A program made the position numbers and the translations under genes. This document shows, one piece after another, positions 1 to 10,029 of a stretch of 64,000 nucleotides of DNA. The notes below the pieces were generated by a model. That model had not been told where the DNA came from. It made no database searches and worked only from the letters and a program-made list of their open reading frames with translations. The stretch spans positions 4,092,001 through 4,156,000 of the forward strand of contig NW_027480438.1 in assembly GCF_051401765.1 (NCBI RefSeq), written 5' to 3'. Position 1 is the stretch's first letter; the number at the start of each line of letters is the position of its first letter. Source of the stretch: Calliopsis andreniformis (Eukaryota; Arthropoda; Insecta; Hymenoptera; Andrenidae).

Positions 1-448
1 CAACAATCAGTGGTCAATCCTCAATCCTCAATAGAATATCATGAATTCACAGTTTTCAATACTCTATACTCAACCTGCATTCTTCAAATCTCTATCCACA
101 AACATCAATTCTCATCACTCAACCCTCAACTCTCAGTCCCCAATCCCCAATATTCAAGCCTCAATCCTCAATCCTCAATCCACAATCCTCAACCTTCAAT
201 CCTCAATACTCAATCTTCAATCCTGAATCCTCAATCCTCAATCCTCAATCCTCAATTCGCAGTCCTCAATAGTCGATCTTCAATCCTCAATACTCAATAT
301 TCGATCCTCAATCCTCAATCCTCAATCCTCAATCCTCATTCTTCAATCCTTAATACCCAACCCTCAATCTTCAATCCTCAATCCGCAATCCTGAATTCTC
401 AATCATCAATCCTCTGTCCTCAGTCCTCAAACCTCAATCCTCAACCCT

Positions 449-462
449 CAGCCCTCATCCTC
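449..462 (+). repeat. Hexamer register-slip motif CAGYCCTCRTCCTC (representative)
   Basis: Here one monomer is six bases long, so the heptamer register shifts by -1. The motif recurs dozens of times in the forms CAGCCCTCATCCTC, CAGTCCTCGTCCTC and CAGTCATCGTCCTC, plus GACCTCATCC near 1295, 11324, 35134 and 36977. Clear examples start at 449, 3851, 5299, 6444, 8890 and 63725, with others near 1036, 1850, 2391, 2650, 5605, 6205, 6687, 7055, 7280 and 8270. Copies recur at the matching places in the duplicated blocks. The hexamer nearly always follows a monomer whose A has become G (CAG), which suggests all derive from few founding events. Confidence 0.85.
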
Positions 463-1440
463 AATCCTCAGTCTTCAATCCTCAATCCTCAATCCTCAAT
501 CCTCAATCCTCAATCCTCAATCCTCAATCCTCAATCCTCAATCCTCAATCCTGAACCCTCAATCCTCAATCCTCAATCCTCAATCCGCAATCTTCAATCC
601 TCAATACTCAATCTTCAAACCTCAAACCTCAGTCCTCAAACCTCAATTATGGATCCTCAATCCTGCATCCTCAAGCTTCAGCCCTCAGTCCTCAACAATC
701 AGTTGTCAATCCTCAATCCGCAATAGAATATCCTCAATTCACAGTTTTCAATACTCAATACTCAATCTGCAATCTTCAAATCCTTATCCACACACATCAA
801 TTCTCATCACTCAAACCTGAACGCTCAGTCCTCAATGTTCAATCCTCAATCTTCAATTCTCAATCTTCAATCCTCAATACTGAATCTTCAATACTCAATC
901 CCCAATACTCAATCCTCAATCCTCAATCCTCAATCCTCAGTAATCAATCCTCAATCCTCAATACTCAATCGTCAGTCCTCAGTCCTCAATCCTCAACCCT
1001 CAATCCTCGTTCCTCAAACCTCAATCCTCCACCCTCAGCCCTCATCCTCAATTCTCAATTCTCAATACTCAATCCTCAATCCTCAAACTTCAATCCTCAA
1101 TAATCAATCTCCAATCCTAGATCCTCAATCCCCAATCCTCAATCCTTAATCCTCAATCTTCAATCCTCAATCCTCAATCCTCAATCCTCATTCTTCAAAC
1201 CTCAATACCCAATCCCCAATCTTAAATCCTCTATCCTCAATTCGCAATCCTCAATCCTCTGTCGTTAGTCCTCAAACCTCAATCCTCAACCCTCTGACCT
1301 CATCCTCAATCCTCAATCCTCAATCCACAATCCTCAATGTTCAATCCTCAATACTCAATCTTCAATCCTCAATCCTCAGTCCTCAAACCTCAATTCTGAA
1401 TCCTCAATCCTGAATCCTCAATCTTCAGCCCTCAGCCCTC

Positions 1441-1586
1441 AACATTCAGTTGTCAACCCTCAATCCTCAATAGAATATCCTTAATTCACAGTTTCAATAC
1501 TCAGTACTCAATCTGCAATCTTCAAATCTCTATCCAGAAACATCAATTCTCATCACTCAGCCCTCAACACTCAGTACTCAATGTTC
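1441..1586 (+). repeat. Anchor element, TT subtype, one base shorter (8 copies)
   Basis: This anchor subtype reads AACATTCAGTTGTC upstream, TAGAATATCCTTAATTCAC in the core and CTATCCAGAAACATC further on. It has CAGTTTCAATAC where other anchors have CAGTTTTCAATAC, so it is 146 bp and shifts the downstream heptamer register by -1. Positions of the T of TAGAATAT: 1471, 11500, 35305, 37148, 39029, 49966, 51809 and 53689. All copies share both the TT core and the one-base loss. They therefore descend from one mutated anchor spread by segmental duplication. The frame-breaking TAA in the core ends some of the spurious forward open frames. Confidence 0.88.
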
Positions 1587-2040
1587 AATCCTCAATCCTC
1601 AATTCTGAATCTTCAATCCTCAATACTGAATCTTCAATCCTCAATCCTCAATCCTCAATCCTCAATCCTCAATCCTCAATCTTCAGTCCTCAATACTCAA
1701 TCTTCAATCCTCAATACTCAATCCTCAATCCTCATTCCTCAATCCTCATTCTTCAATACTCAATACCCAATCCTCAATCTTCAATCCTCAATCCTCAATT
1801 ACCAATTCTCAATGCTCTATCCTCAGACCTCAAACATCAATATTCAACCCTCAGTCATCGTCCTCAATCCACAACCCTCGATCCTCAACCCTCAATCTTC
1901 AATCATCAATATTCAATACTCAATCGTCATTCCTCAGTCCTCAATCCTCAATCCTCAATCCTCAATCTTCAATCCTCGATCCTCAAACCTCAATCCTGAA
2001 TCCTCAACCCTGAATCCTCAATCTTCAGCACTCAGTCCTC

Positions 2041-2187
2041 AACAATCAGTGGTCAATCCTCAATCCTCAATAGAATATCATGAATTCACAGCTTTCAGTA
2101 CTCAATACTCAACCTGCAATCTTCAAATCTCTATCCACAAACATCAATTCTCATCACTCAACCCTGAACGCTCAGACCTCAATGTTC
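2041..2187 (+). repeat. Anchor element, G subtype (representative; 24 copies)
   Basis: This is a 147-bp block of 21 diverged heptamers that keeps the array's register. It is marked by CAATCAGTGGTC, then TAGAATATCATGAATTC, and it ends near CTCAATGTTC. The subtype carries the palindrome TGAATTCA and therefore an EcoRI site 11 bp after the T of TAGAATAT. T positions: 32, 2071, 3028, 4476, 5902, 10061, 12100, 13057, 14505, 15924, 17726, 23413, 25215, 27636, 30034, 31836, 34257, 34858, 37888, 44695, 46497, 48918, 49519 and 52549. Each element spans about 30 bp before to 116 bp after that T. Some copies read ACTCTATACTC and TGCATTC after the palindrome, others ACTCAATACTC and TGCAATC. The ATG next to the EcoRI site starts several spurious open frames. 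Function is unknown. Confidence 0.9.
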
Positions 2188-2666
2188 AATCCTCAATCCT
2201 CAATTCTCAATCTTCAATCCTCAACACTGAACCTTCAATCCTCAATCCTCAATACTCAATCCTCAATCCTCAATCTTCAATCCTCAATCCCCAGTCCTCA
2301 ATCTTCTATCCTCAATGCTCAATCCTCAATCCTCAATCCTCAGTCCTCAATCCTCAATCCTCAACCCTCAAACCTCAATCCTCAACCGTCAGCCCTCGTC
2401 CTCAATCGTCAACATTCAATCCTCAATCCTCAATCTTCAATCCTCAATACTCAATATTCAATACTGAATCCTCAACCTTCAATCCTCAATCTTCAATACT
2501 CAATCCTCAATCCTCAATCCTCAATCCTCAATCCTCAATCCTCAATACTCAATCCTCAATCCTCAATCCTCATTCTTCAATCCTCAATACCCAATCCTCA
2601 ATCTTCAATCCTCAATCCTCAATCCTCAATCCTCAATCCTCAATCCTCAGCCCTCATCCTCAATCC

Positions 2667-4114
2667 TCAATCCTCAATCCTCAATCCTCAATCTTCAATA
2701 CTCAATACTCAACCTTCAATAATCAATCCTCAATTCTCAATCCTCAATACTCAATCCTCAATCGTCAATCCTCAATCCCCAATCCTCAATCTTCAATTCT
2801 CAATCCTCAATCCTCAATCCTCAACACTCAATCCTCAACCTTCAATCCTCAATGTTCAATCCTCAATACCCAATCCTCAGTCTTCAATCCTCAATCCTCA
2901 ATCCTCAGTCCTCAATCCTCAATCCTCAATCCTCAGTCCTCAAACCTCAATCCTGAATCCTCAATCCTGAATCCTCAATCTTCAGCCCTCAGTCCTCAAC
3001 AATCAGTGGTCAATCCTCAATCCTCAATAGAATATCATGAATTCACAGTTTTCAATACTCTATACTCAACCTGCATTCTTCAAATCTCTATCCACAAACA
3101 TCAATTCTCATCACTCAACCCTCAATCCTCAATCCTCAATCCTCAATCTTCAATCCTCAGTCCCGAATCCTCAATCTTCAATACTCACTCCTCAATCCTC
3201 ATTCTTCTATCCTCAATACCCAATCCTCAATCTTCAGTCCTCAATCCTCAATTCTCAATACTCAATCCTCAATCTTCAATCCTCAATCCTCAATCCTCAA
3301 TCCTCAATCCTCAATCTTCAATCCTCAATACTCAATCTTCAATCCTCAATCCTTAATCCTCAATCCTCAATCCTCAATCCTCAATCCTCAATCCTCAATC
3401 CTCAATCCTCAATCGTCAATCTTCAATCCTCAATACTCAATCTCCAATCCTCAATACGCAATCCTCAATTCTCAATCCTCATTCTTCAATCCTCAATACC
3501 CAATCCTCAACCTTCAATCCTCAATCCTCAATCCTCAATCCTCAATCCTCAATCTTCAATCCTCAGTCCCAAATCCTCAATCTTCAATACTCACTCCTCA
3601 ATCCTCAATCTTCAATCCTCAATACTCAGTCTTCAATCCTCAATCCTCAATCCTCAATCCTCAATCCTCAATCCTCATTCTTCAATCCTCAATACCCAAT
3701 CCTCAATCTTCAATCCTCAACCCTCAATCCTCAACTCTAAATCCTCAATCCTCAATCCTCAATCCTCAATCCTCAATCCTCAATGTTCAATCCGCAATAC
3801 CCAATCCTCAATCCTCAATCCTCAGACCTCAAACATCAATACTCAACCCTCAGTCCTCGTCCTCAATCCACAACCCTCAATCCTGGATCCTCAATCTTCA
3901 ATCATCAATATTCAATCTTCAATCTACAATCCTCAATCCTCAATACTCAATCCTCAATCCTCAATGTTCTATCCTCAATACGCAATCCTCAACCTTCAAT
4001 CATCAATCCTCAATCCTCAATCCTCAATCCTGTATCCTCAATCCTCAATCCTCATTCTTCAACCCTCAATACCCAATCCTCAATCTTAAATACTCTATCC
4101 TCAATTCGCAATCC
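2667..4114 (+). repeat. 1,448-bp tandem unit A1
   Basis: This is the first member of a head-to-tail pair with 1,448-bp spacing (anchors at 3028 and 4476). It carries a single hexamer slip at 3851, which explains why 1,448 is one short of a multiple of seven. It contains GGATCC near 3,894 and an EcoRI site at 3039. The left edge lies in a short pure heptamer run before CAACCTTCAATAATC. A near-identical pair occurs at about 12,696-15,601, inherited through the 10-kb duplication. Confidence 0.85.
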
Positions 4115-5572
4115 TCAATCCTCAATCCTCAATCCTCAATCTTCAATCCTCAATACTCAACCTTCAATAATCAATCCTCAATTCTCAATCCTCAATACTC
4201 AATCCTCAATCGTCAATCCTCAATCCCCAATCCTCAATCTTCAATTCTCAATCCTCAATCCTCAATCCTCAACACTCAATCCTCAACCTTCAATCCTCAA
4301 TGTTCAATCCTCAATACCCAATCCTCAGTCTTCAATCCTCAATCCTCAATCCTCAGTCCTCAATCCTCAATCCTCAATCCTCAGTCCTCAAACCTCAATC
4401 CTGAATCCTCAATCCTGAATCCTCAATCTTCAGCCCTCAGTCCTCAACAATCAGTGGTCAATCCTCAATCCTCAATAGAATATCATGAATTCACAGTTTT
4501 CAATACTCTATACTCAACCTGCATTCTTCAAATCTCTATCCACAAACATCAATTCTCATCACTCAACCCTCAATCCTCAATCCTCAATCCTCAATCTTCA
4601 ATCCTCAGTCCCAAATCCTCAATCTTCAATACTCACTCCTCAATCCTCATTCTTCTATCCTCAATACCCAATCCTCAATCTTCAGTCCTCAATCCTCAAT
4701 TCTCAATACTCAATCCTCAATCTTCAATCCTCAATCCTCAATCCTCAATCCTCAATCCTCAATCTTCAATCCTCAATACTCAATCTTCAATCCTCAATCC
4801 TTAATCCTCAATCCTCAATCCTCAATCCTCAATCCTCAATCCTCAATCCTCAATCCTCAATCGTCAATCTTCAATCCTCAATACTCAATCTTCAATCCTC
4901 AATACACAATCCTCAATTCTCAATCCTCATTCTTCAATCCTCAATACCCAATCCTCAACCTTCAATCCTCAATCCTCAATCCTCAATCCTCAATCCTCAA
5001 TCTTCAATCCTCAGTCCCAAATCCTCAATCTTCAATACTCACTCCTCAATCCTCAATCTTCAATCCTCAATACTCAGTCTTCAATCCTCAATCCTCAGTC
5101 CTCAATCCTCAATCCTCAATCCTCATTCTTCAATCCTCAATACCCAATCCTCAATCTTCAATCCTCAACCCTCAATCCTCAACTCTAAATCCTCAATCCT
5201 CAATCCTCAATCCTCAATCCTCAATCCTCAATGTTCAATCCGCAATACCCAATCCTCAATCCTCAATCCTCAGACCTCAAACATCAATACTCAACCCTCA
5301 GTCCTCGTCCTCAATCCACAACCCTCAATCCTGGATCCTCAATCTTCAATCATCAATATTCAATCTTCAATCTACAATCCTCAATCCTCAATACTCAATC
5401 CTCAATCCTCAATGTTCTATCCTCAATACGCAATCCTCAACCTTCAATCATCAATCCTCAATCCTCAATCCTCAATCCTGTATCCTCAATCCTCAATCCT
5501 CATTCTTCAACCCTCAATACCCAATCCTCAATCTTAAATACTCTATCCTCAATTCGCAATCCTCAATCCTCA
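4115..5572 (+). repeat. 1,448-bp tandem unit A2
   Basis: This is the second member of the pair. It differs from A1 by only a few substitutions seen by eye, for example CAGTCCTC near 5,097 where A1 has CAATCCTC. Similarity to A1 ends near 5,573, where this copy continues into TTCTCAGGCCTCAAG. That marks the right exchange point. The EcoRI sites at 3039 and 4487 predict a 1,448-bp restriction fragment. Confidence 0.85.
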
Positions 5573-5902
5573 ATTCTCAGGCCTCAAGTATCAATACTCA
5601 ACCCTCAGTCCTCGTCCTCAATCCACAACCTTCAATCCTCAATCCACAATTTTCATTCATCAATATTCAACCTTCAATCCTCAATCCTCAATCGTCAATC
5701 CTCAATCCTCAATCCTCAATGTTCAATCCTCAATACCCAATCCTCAGTCTTCAATCCTCAATCCTCAATCCTCAATCCTCAATCCTCAATCCTCAATCCT
5801 CAGTCCTCGGTCCTCAAACCTCAATCCTGAATCCTCAACCCTGAATCCTCAATCTTCAGCCCTCAGTCCTGAACAATCAGTGGTCAATCCTCAATCCTCA
5901 AT

Positions 5903-8640
5903 AGAATATCATGAATTCACAGTTTTCAATACTCAATACTCAACCTGCAATCTTCAAATCTCTATCCACAAACATCAATTCTCATCACTCAACCCTGAAC
6001 GCTCAGACCTGAATTATCAATCCTCAATCCTCAATTCTCAATCTTCAATCCTCAACACTGAACCTTTAATCCTCAATCCTCAATACTCAATCCTCAATCC
6101 TCAATCCTCAGTAATCAGTCCTCAATCTTCAATACTCAATCGTCATTCCTCAGTCCTCATTCCTCAATCCTCAATCCTCGTTCCTCAAACCTCAATCCTC
6201 AACCTTCAGTCCTCATCCTCAATTCTCAATTCTCAATCCTCAATCCTCAATCCTCAATCTTCAATTCTCAATAATCAATCTCCAACCCTAGATCCTCAAT
6301 CCCCAATCTTCAATCCTTAATCCTCAATCTTCAATCCTCAATCCCCAGTCCTCAATCTTCAATCCTCAATGTTCAATCCTCAATCCTCAATCCTCAGTCC
6401 TCAATCCTCAATCCTAAACCCTCAAACCTCAATCCTCAACCGTCAGTCCTCGTCCTCAATCGTCAACACTCAATCCTCAATCCTCAATCTTCAATCCTCA
6501 ATACTCAATATTCAATACTCAATCCTCACTCTTCAATCCTCAATCTTCAATCCTCAATCCTCAATCCTCAATCCTCAATCCTCAATCCTCAATCCTCAAT
6601 CCTCAATCCTCATTCTTCAATCCTCAATACCCAATCCTCAATCTTCAATCCTTAATCCTCAATCCTCAATCCTCAATCCTCAATCCTCAGCCCTCATCCT
6701 CAATCCTCAATCCTCAATCCTCAATCCTCAATCTTCAATCCTCAATACTCAACCTTCAATAATCAATCCTCAATTCTCAATCCTCAATACTCAATCCTTA
6801 ATCGTCAATCCTCAATCCCCAATCCTCAATCTTCAATTCTCAATCCTCAATCCTCTAATCCTCAACACTCAATCTTCAATACTCAATACTCAATCTTCAA
6901 TCCTCAATCCTTAATCCTCAATCCTCAATCCTCAGTCCTCTATCCTCATTCCTCAATCCACAATACCCAATCCTCAGTCTTCAATCCTCAATCCTCAATC
7001 CTCAATCCTCATTCACCAATCCTCAATCCTCGGTCCTCAAACCTCAATCCTCAACCTTCAGTCCTCATCCTCAATTCGCAATACCCAATCCTCAATCCTC
7101 AATCCTCATTCTTCAATCCTCAATACCCAATCCTCAATCTTCAATCCTCAATCCTCAATACTCAACTCTAAATCCTCAATCCTCTATCCTCAATCCTCAA
7201 TCATCAATACTCAATGTTCAATCCGCAATACCCAATCCTCAATCCTCAATCATCAGACCTCAAACATCAATACTCAACCCTCAGTCCTCGTCCTCAATCC
7301 ACAACCCTCAATCCTCGATCCTCAATCTTCAATCATCAATATTCAGCCTTCAATCCTCAATCCTCAATCGTCAATACTCAATCCTCAATCCTCAATGTTC
7401 AATCCTCAATACCCAATCCTCAGTCTTCAATCCTCAATCCTAAATCCTCAATCCTCAATCCTCAATCCTCAATCCTCAATCCTCAATCCTCAATCCCCAA
7501 TCCTCAATCCTCAACCTTCAATCCTCAATGTTCAATCCTCAATACCCAATTCTCAATCCTCAATCCTCAATACTCAGTAATCAATCCTCAAACTTCAATA
7601 CTCAATCCTCAATCCTCAATCCTCAATCTTCAATCCTCAGTCCCAAATCCTCAATCTTCAATACTCACTCCTCAATCCTCATTCTTCAATCCTCAATACC
7701 CAATCCTCAATCTTCAGTCCTCAATCCTCAATTCTCAATACTCAATCCTCAATCTTCAATCCTCAATCCTCAATCCTCAATCCTCAATCCTCAATCTTCA
7801 ATCCTCAATACTCAATCTTCAATCCTCAATCCTTAATCCTCAATCCTCAATCCTCAATCCTCAATCCCCAATCCTCAATCCTCAATCCTCAATCGTCAAT
7901 CTTCAATCCACAATACTCAATCTTCAATCCTCAATACGCAATCCTCAATCCTCAATCCTCATTCTTCAATCCTCAATACCCAATCCTCAACATTCAATAC
8001 TCAATCCTCAATCCTCAATCCTCAATCCTCAATCCTCAGTAATCAGTCCTCAATTCTCAATCCTCAATACTCAATCCTCAATCTTCAATCCTCAATAATC
8101 AATCTCCAATCCTAGATCCTCAATCCCCAATCTTCAATCCTTATTCCTGAATCTTCAATCCTCAATCCCCAGTCCTCAGTCTTCAATCCTCAATGCCCAA
8201 TCCTCAATCCTCAATCCTCAGTCCTCAATCCTCAATCCTAAACCCTCAAACCTCAATCCTCAACCGTCAGTCCTCGTCCTCAATCGTCAACACTCAATCC
8301 TCAACCCTCAACCTTCAATCCTCAATACTCAATATTCAATACTCAATCCTCACTCTTCAATCCTCAATCTTCAATCCTCAATCCTCAATCCTCAATCCTC
8401 AATCCTCAATCCTCAATCCTCAATCCTCAATCCTCAATCCTCATTCTTCAATCCTCAATAACCAATCCTCAATCTTCAATCCTCAATCCTCAATCCTCAA
8501 TCCTCAATCCTCAATCCTCAGTCCTCATTCTCGAATCCTCAATCCTCAGTCCTCAAACCTCAATTCTGAATCCTCAATCCTACATCCTCAATCTTCAGCC
8601 CTCAGTCCTCAACAATCAGTTGTCAATCCTCAATCCCCAA
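5903..8640 (+). repeat. Longest anchor-free stretch
   Basis: No TAGAATAT anchor occurs for about 2.7 kb after the anchor at 5902. The stretch is ordinary degenerate heptamers with hexamer slips near 6205, 6444, 6687, 7055, 7280 and 8270 and the octamer at 6856. In the paralogous copy the gap is only 1.8 kb, because 791 bp with two anchors are present there. No unique DNA or gene-like signal is seen. Confidence 0.8.
6856..6863 (+). repeat. Octamer register-slip monomer TAATCCTC (representative)
   Basis: Within TCCTCTAATCCTC the monomer is eight bases long, a +1 shift. Equivalent copies lie near 16878, 19500, 21536, 24367, 26981, 30988, 33602, 42814, 45649 and 48263, always about 40 bp after CAATCGTCAATCCTC and CAATCCCC. 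A different +1 octamer, CCATCTTC, occurs after AATCCGC near 38628, 53288, 57240 and 60840. A third, AAATCTTC, occurs near 62754 and 63607. Each is a private marker of one duplicated lineage and helps to trace segments through the array. Confidence 0.8.
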
Positions 8641-10029
8641 TAGAATATCCTCAATTCACAGTTTTCAATACTCAATACTCAATCTGCAATCTTCAAATCT
8701 CTATCCACAAACATCAATCCTCATCACTCAACCCTGAACGCTCAGACCTCAATGTCCAACTCTCAATCCTCAATTCACAATCTTCAATCCTCAATACTGA
8801 ACCTTCAATCCTCAATACTCAATCCTCAATCCTCAATCCTCAATCCTCAATCCTCAATCCTCGGACCTCAAACATCAATACTCAACCCTCAGTCCTCGTC
8901 CTCAATCCACAACCCTCAATCCTCGATCCTCAATCTTCAATCATCAATATTCAATCTTCAATCCACAATCCTCAATCGTCAATACTCAATCCTCAATCCT
9001 CAATGTTCTATCCTCAATACGCAATCCTCAACCTTCAATCCTCAATCCCCAATCCTGAATCCACAATCCTGAACGCTCAATCTTCAGCCCTCAGACCTCA
9101 ACAATCAGTTGTGAATCCTCAATCCTCAATAGAATATCCTCAATTCACATGTTTCAATACTCAATGCTCAGCATGCAATCCTCATATCTCTATCCACAAA
9201 CATCAATTTTCATCACTCAACCCTCAACACTCAGTCCCCAATCCTCAATCTTCAAACCTCAATCCTCAATCCTCAATCCTCAACCCTCAGTCTTCAATCC
9301 TCAATACTCATTCTTCAATCCTCAATCCTCAATCCTCGGTCCTCAATTCTCAATCGTCAATCTCCAATCCTGAATACTCAATCTTCAATCCTCAATCCTC
9401 AGTCCTCAATCCTCAATACTCAATCCTCATTCTTCAATCCTCAATACCCAATCCTCAATCTTCAATCCTCAATACTCAATCTGCAATCTTCAATCCTCAA
9501 TCCTCAATCCTCAATCCTCATTCTCCAATCCTCAATCCTAAGTCCTCAAACCTCAATTCTGAATCCTCAATCCTGAATCCTCAATCTTCAGCCCTCAGTC
9601 CTCAACATTCTGTTGTCAATCCTCAATCCTCAATAGCATATCCTCAATGCACAGCTTTCAATACTCAATACTCAATCTGCAATCTTCAAATCTCTATCCA
9701 GAAACATCAATTCTCATCACTCAAACCTCAACACTCAGTACTCAATGTTCAATCCTCAATCCTCAATTCTGAATCTTCAATCCTCAATACTGAATGTTCA
9801 ATCCTCAATCCTCAATTCTCAATCCTCAATCCTCAATCCTCAATCCTCAATCCCCAATCCTCAATCCTCAACCTTCAATCCTCAATGTTCAATCCTCAAT
9901 ACCCAATCCTCAGTCTTCAATCCTCAATCCTCAATCCTCAGTCCTCAATCCTCAATCCTCAATCCTCAGTCCTCAAACCTCAATCCTGAATCCTCAATCC
10001 TGAATCCTCAATCTTCAGCCCTCAGTCCT
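8521..10029 (+). repeat. Spacer between the two 10-kb copies
   Basis: This heptamer satellite differs from the flanking copies and contains T anchors 8641, 9130 and 9634. The part from about 8,861 to 9,570 has its best match at 58,861-59,570, a spacing of exactly 50,000 bp, including GTCCTCGG near 9,336 and the unusual GCATGC after the anchor. The anchor at 9634 is mutated to TAGCATAT. The last 250 bp resemble 17,500-17,700, leading into the G anchor at 10061. Confidence 0.75.

Larger units (their letters stand above)
1..8520 (+). repeat. 10.03-kb higher-order repeat, copy 1 (open at left)
   Basis: This block matches 10,030-19,330. The spacing is 10,029 bp from position 1 to about 5,760. It becomes 10,022 bp after one heptamer difference (six TCCTCAA units at 5,761-5,802 against five at 15,790-15,824). 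It becomes 10,813 bp after about 7,550, because this copy lacks a 791-bp segment that the other copy carries. The first anchor begins at base 2, so the unit probably extends left of the window. It contains anchors 32, 724, 1471, 2071, 3028, 4476 and 5902, then a long anchor-free stretch. Confidence 0.88.

Noticed and set aside
2041..2187. Anchor as a transposon or retroelement remnant
   Set aside because: It divides exactly into 21 heptamers in register with the flanks, with no target duplication or terminal repeats, so it arose within the array.
1581..3356. Open frame of 591 codons, repeated at 11,610-13,385
   Set aside because: The repetition follows the 10-kb duplication, not gene conservation. 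The frame crosses anchors and register slips without any coding constraint visible.
8193..9989. Open frame of 598 codons with SSILNPQ heptad repeats
   Set aside because: All forward frames of this repeat are open and give the same peptide cycle. Frames overlap, start codons fall at random TG-containing variants, and no unique domain or upstream signal exists. It is a by-product of composition.
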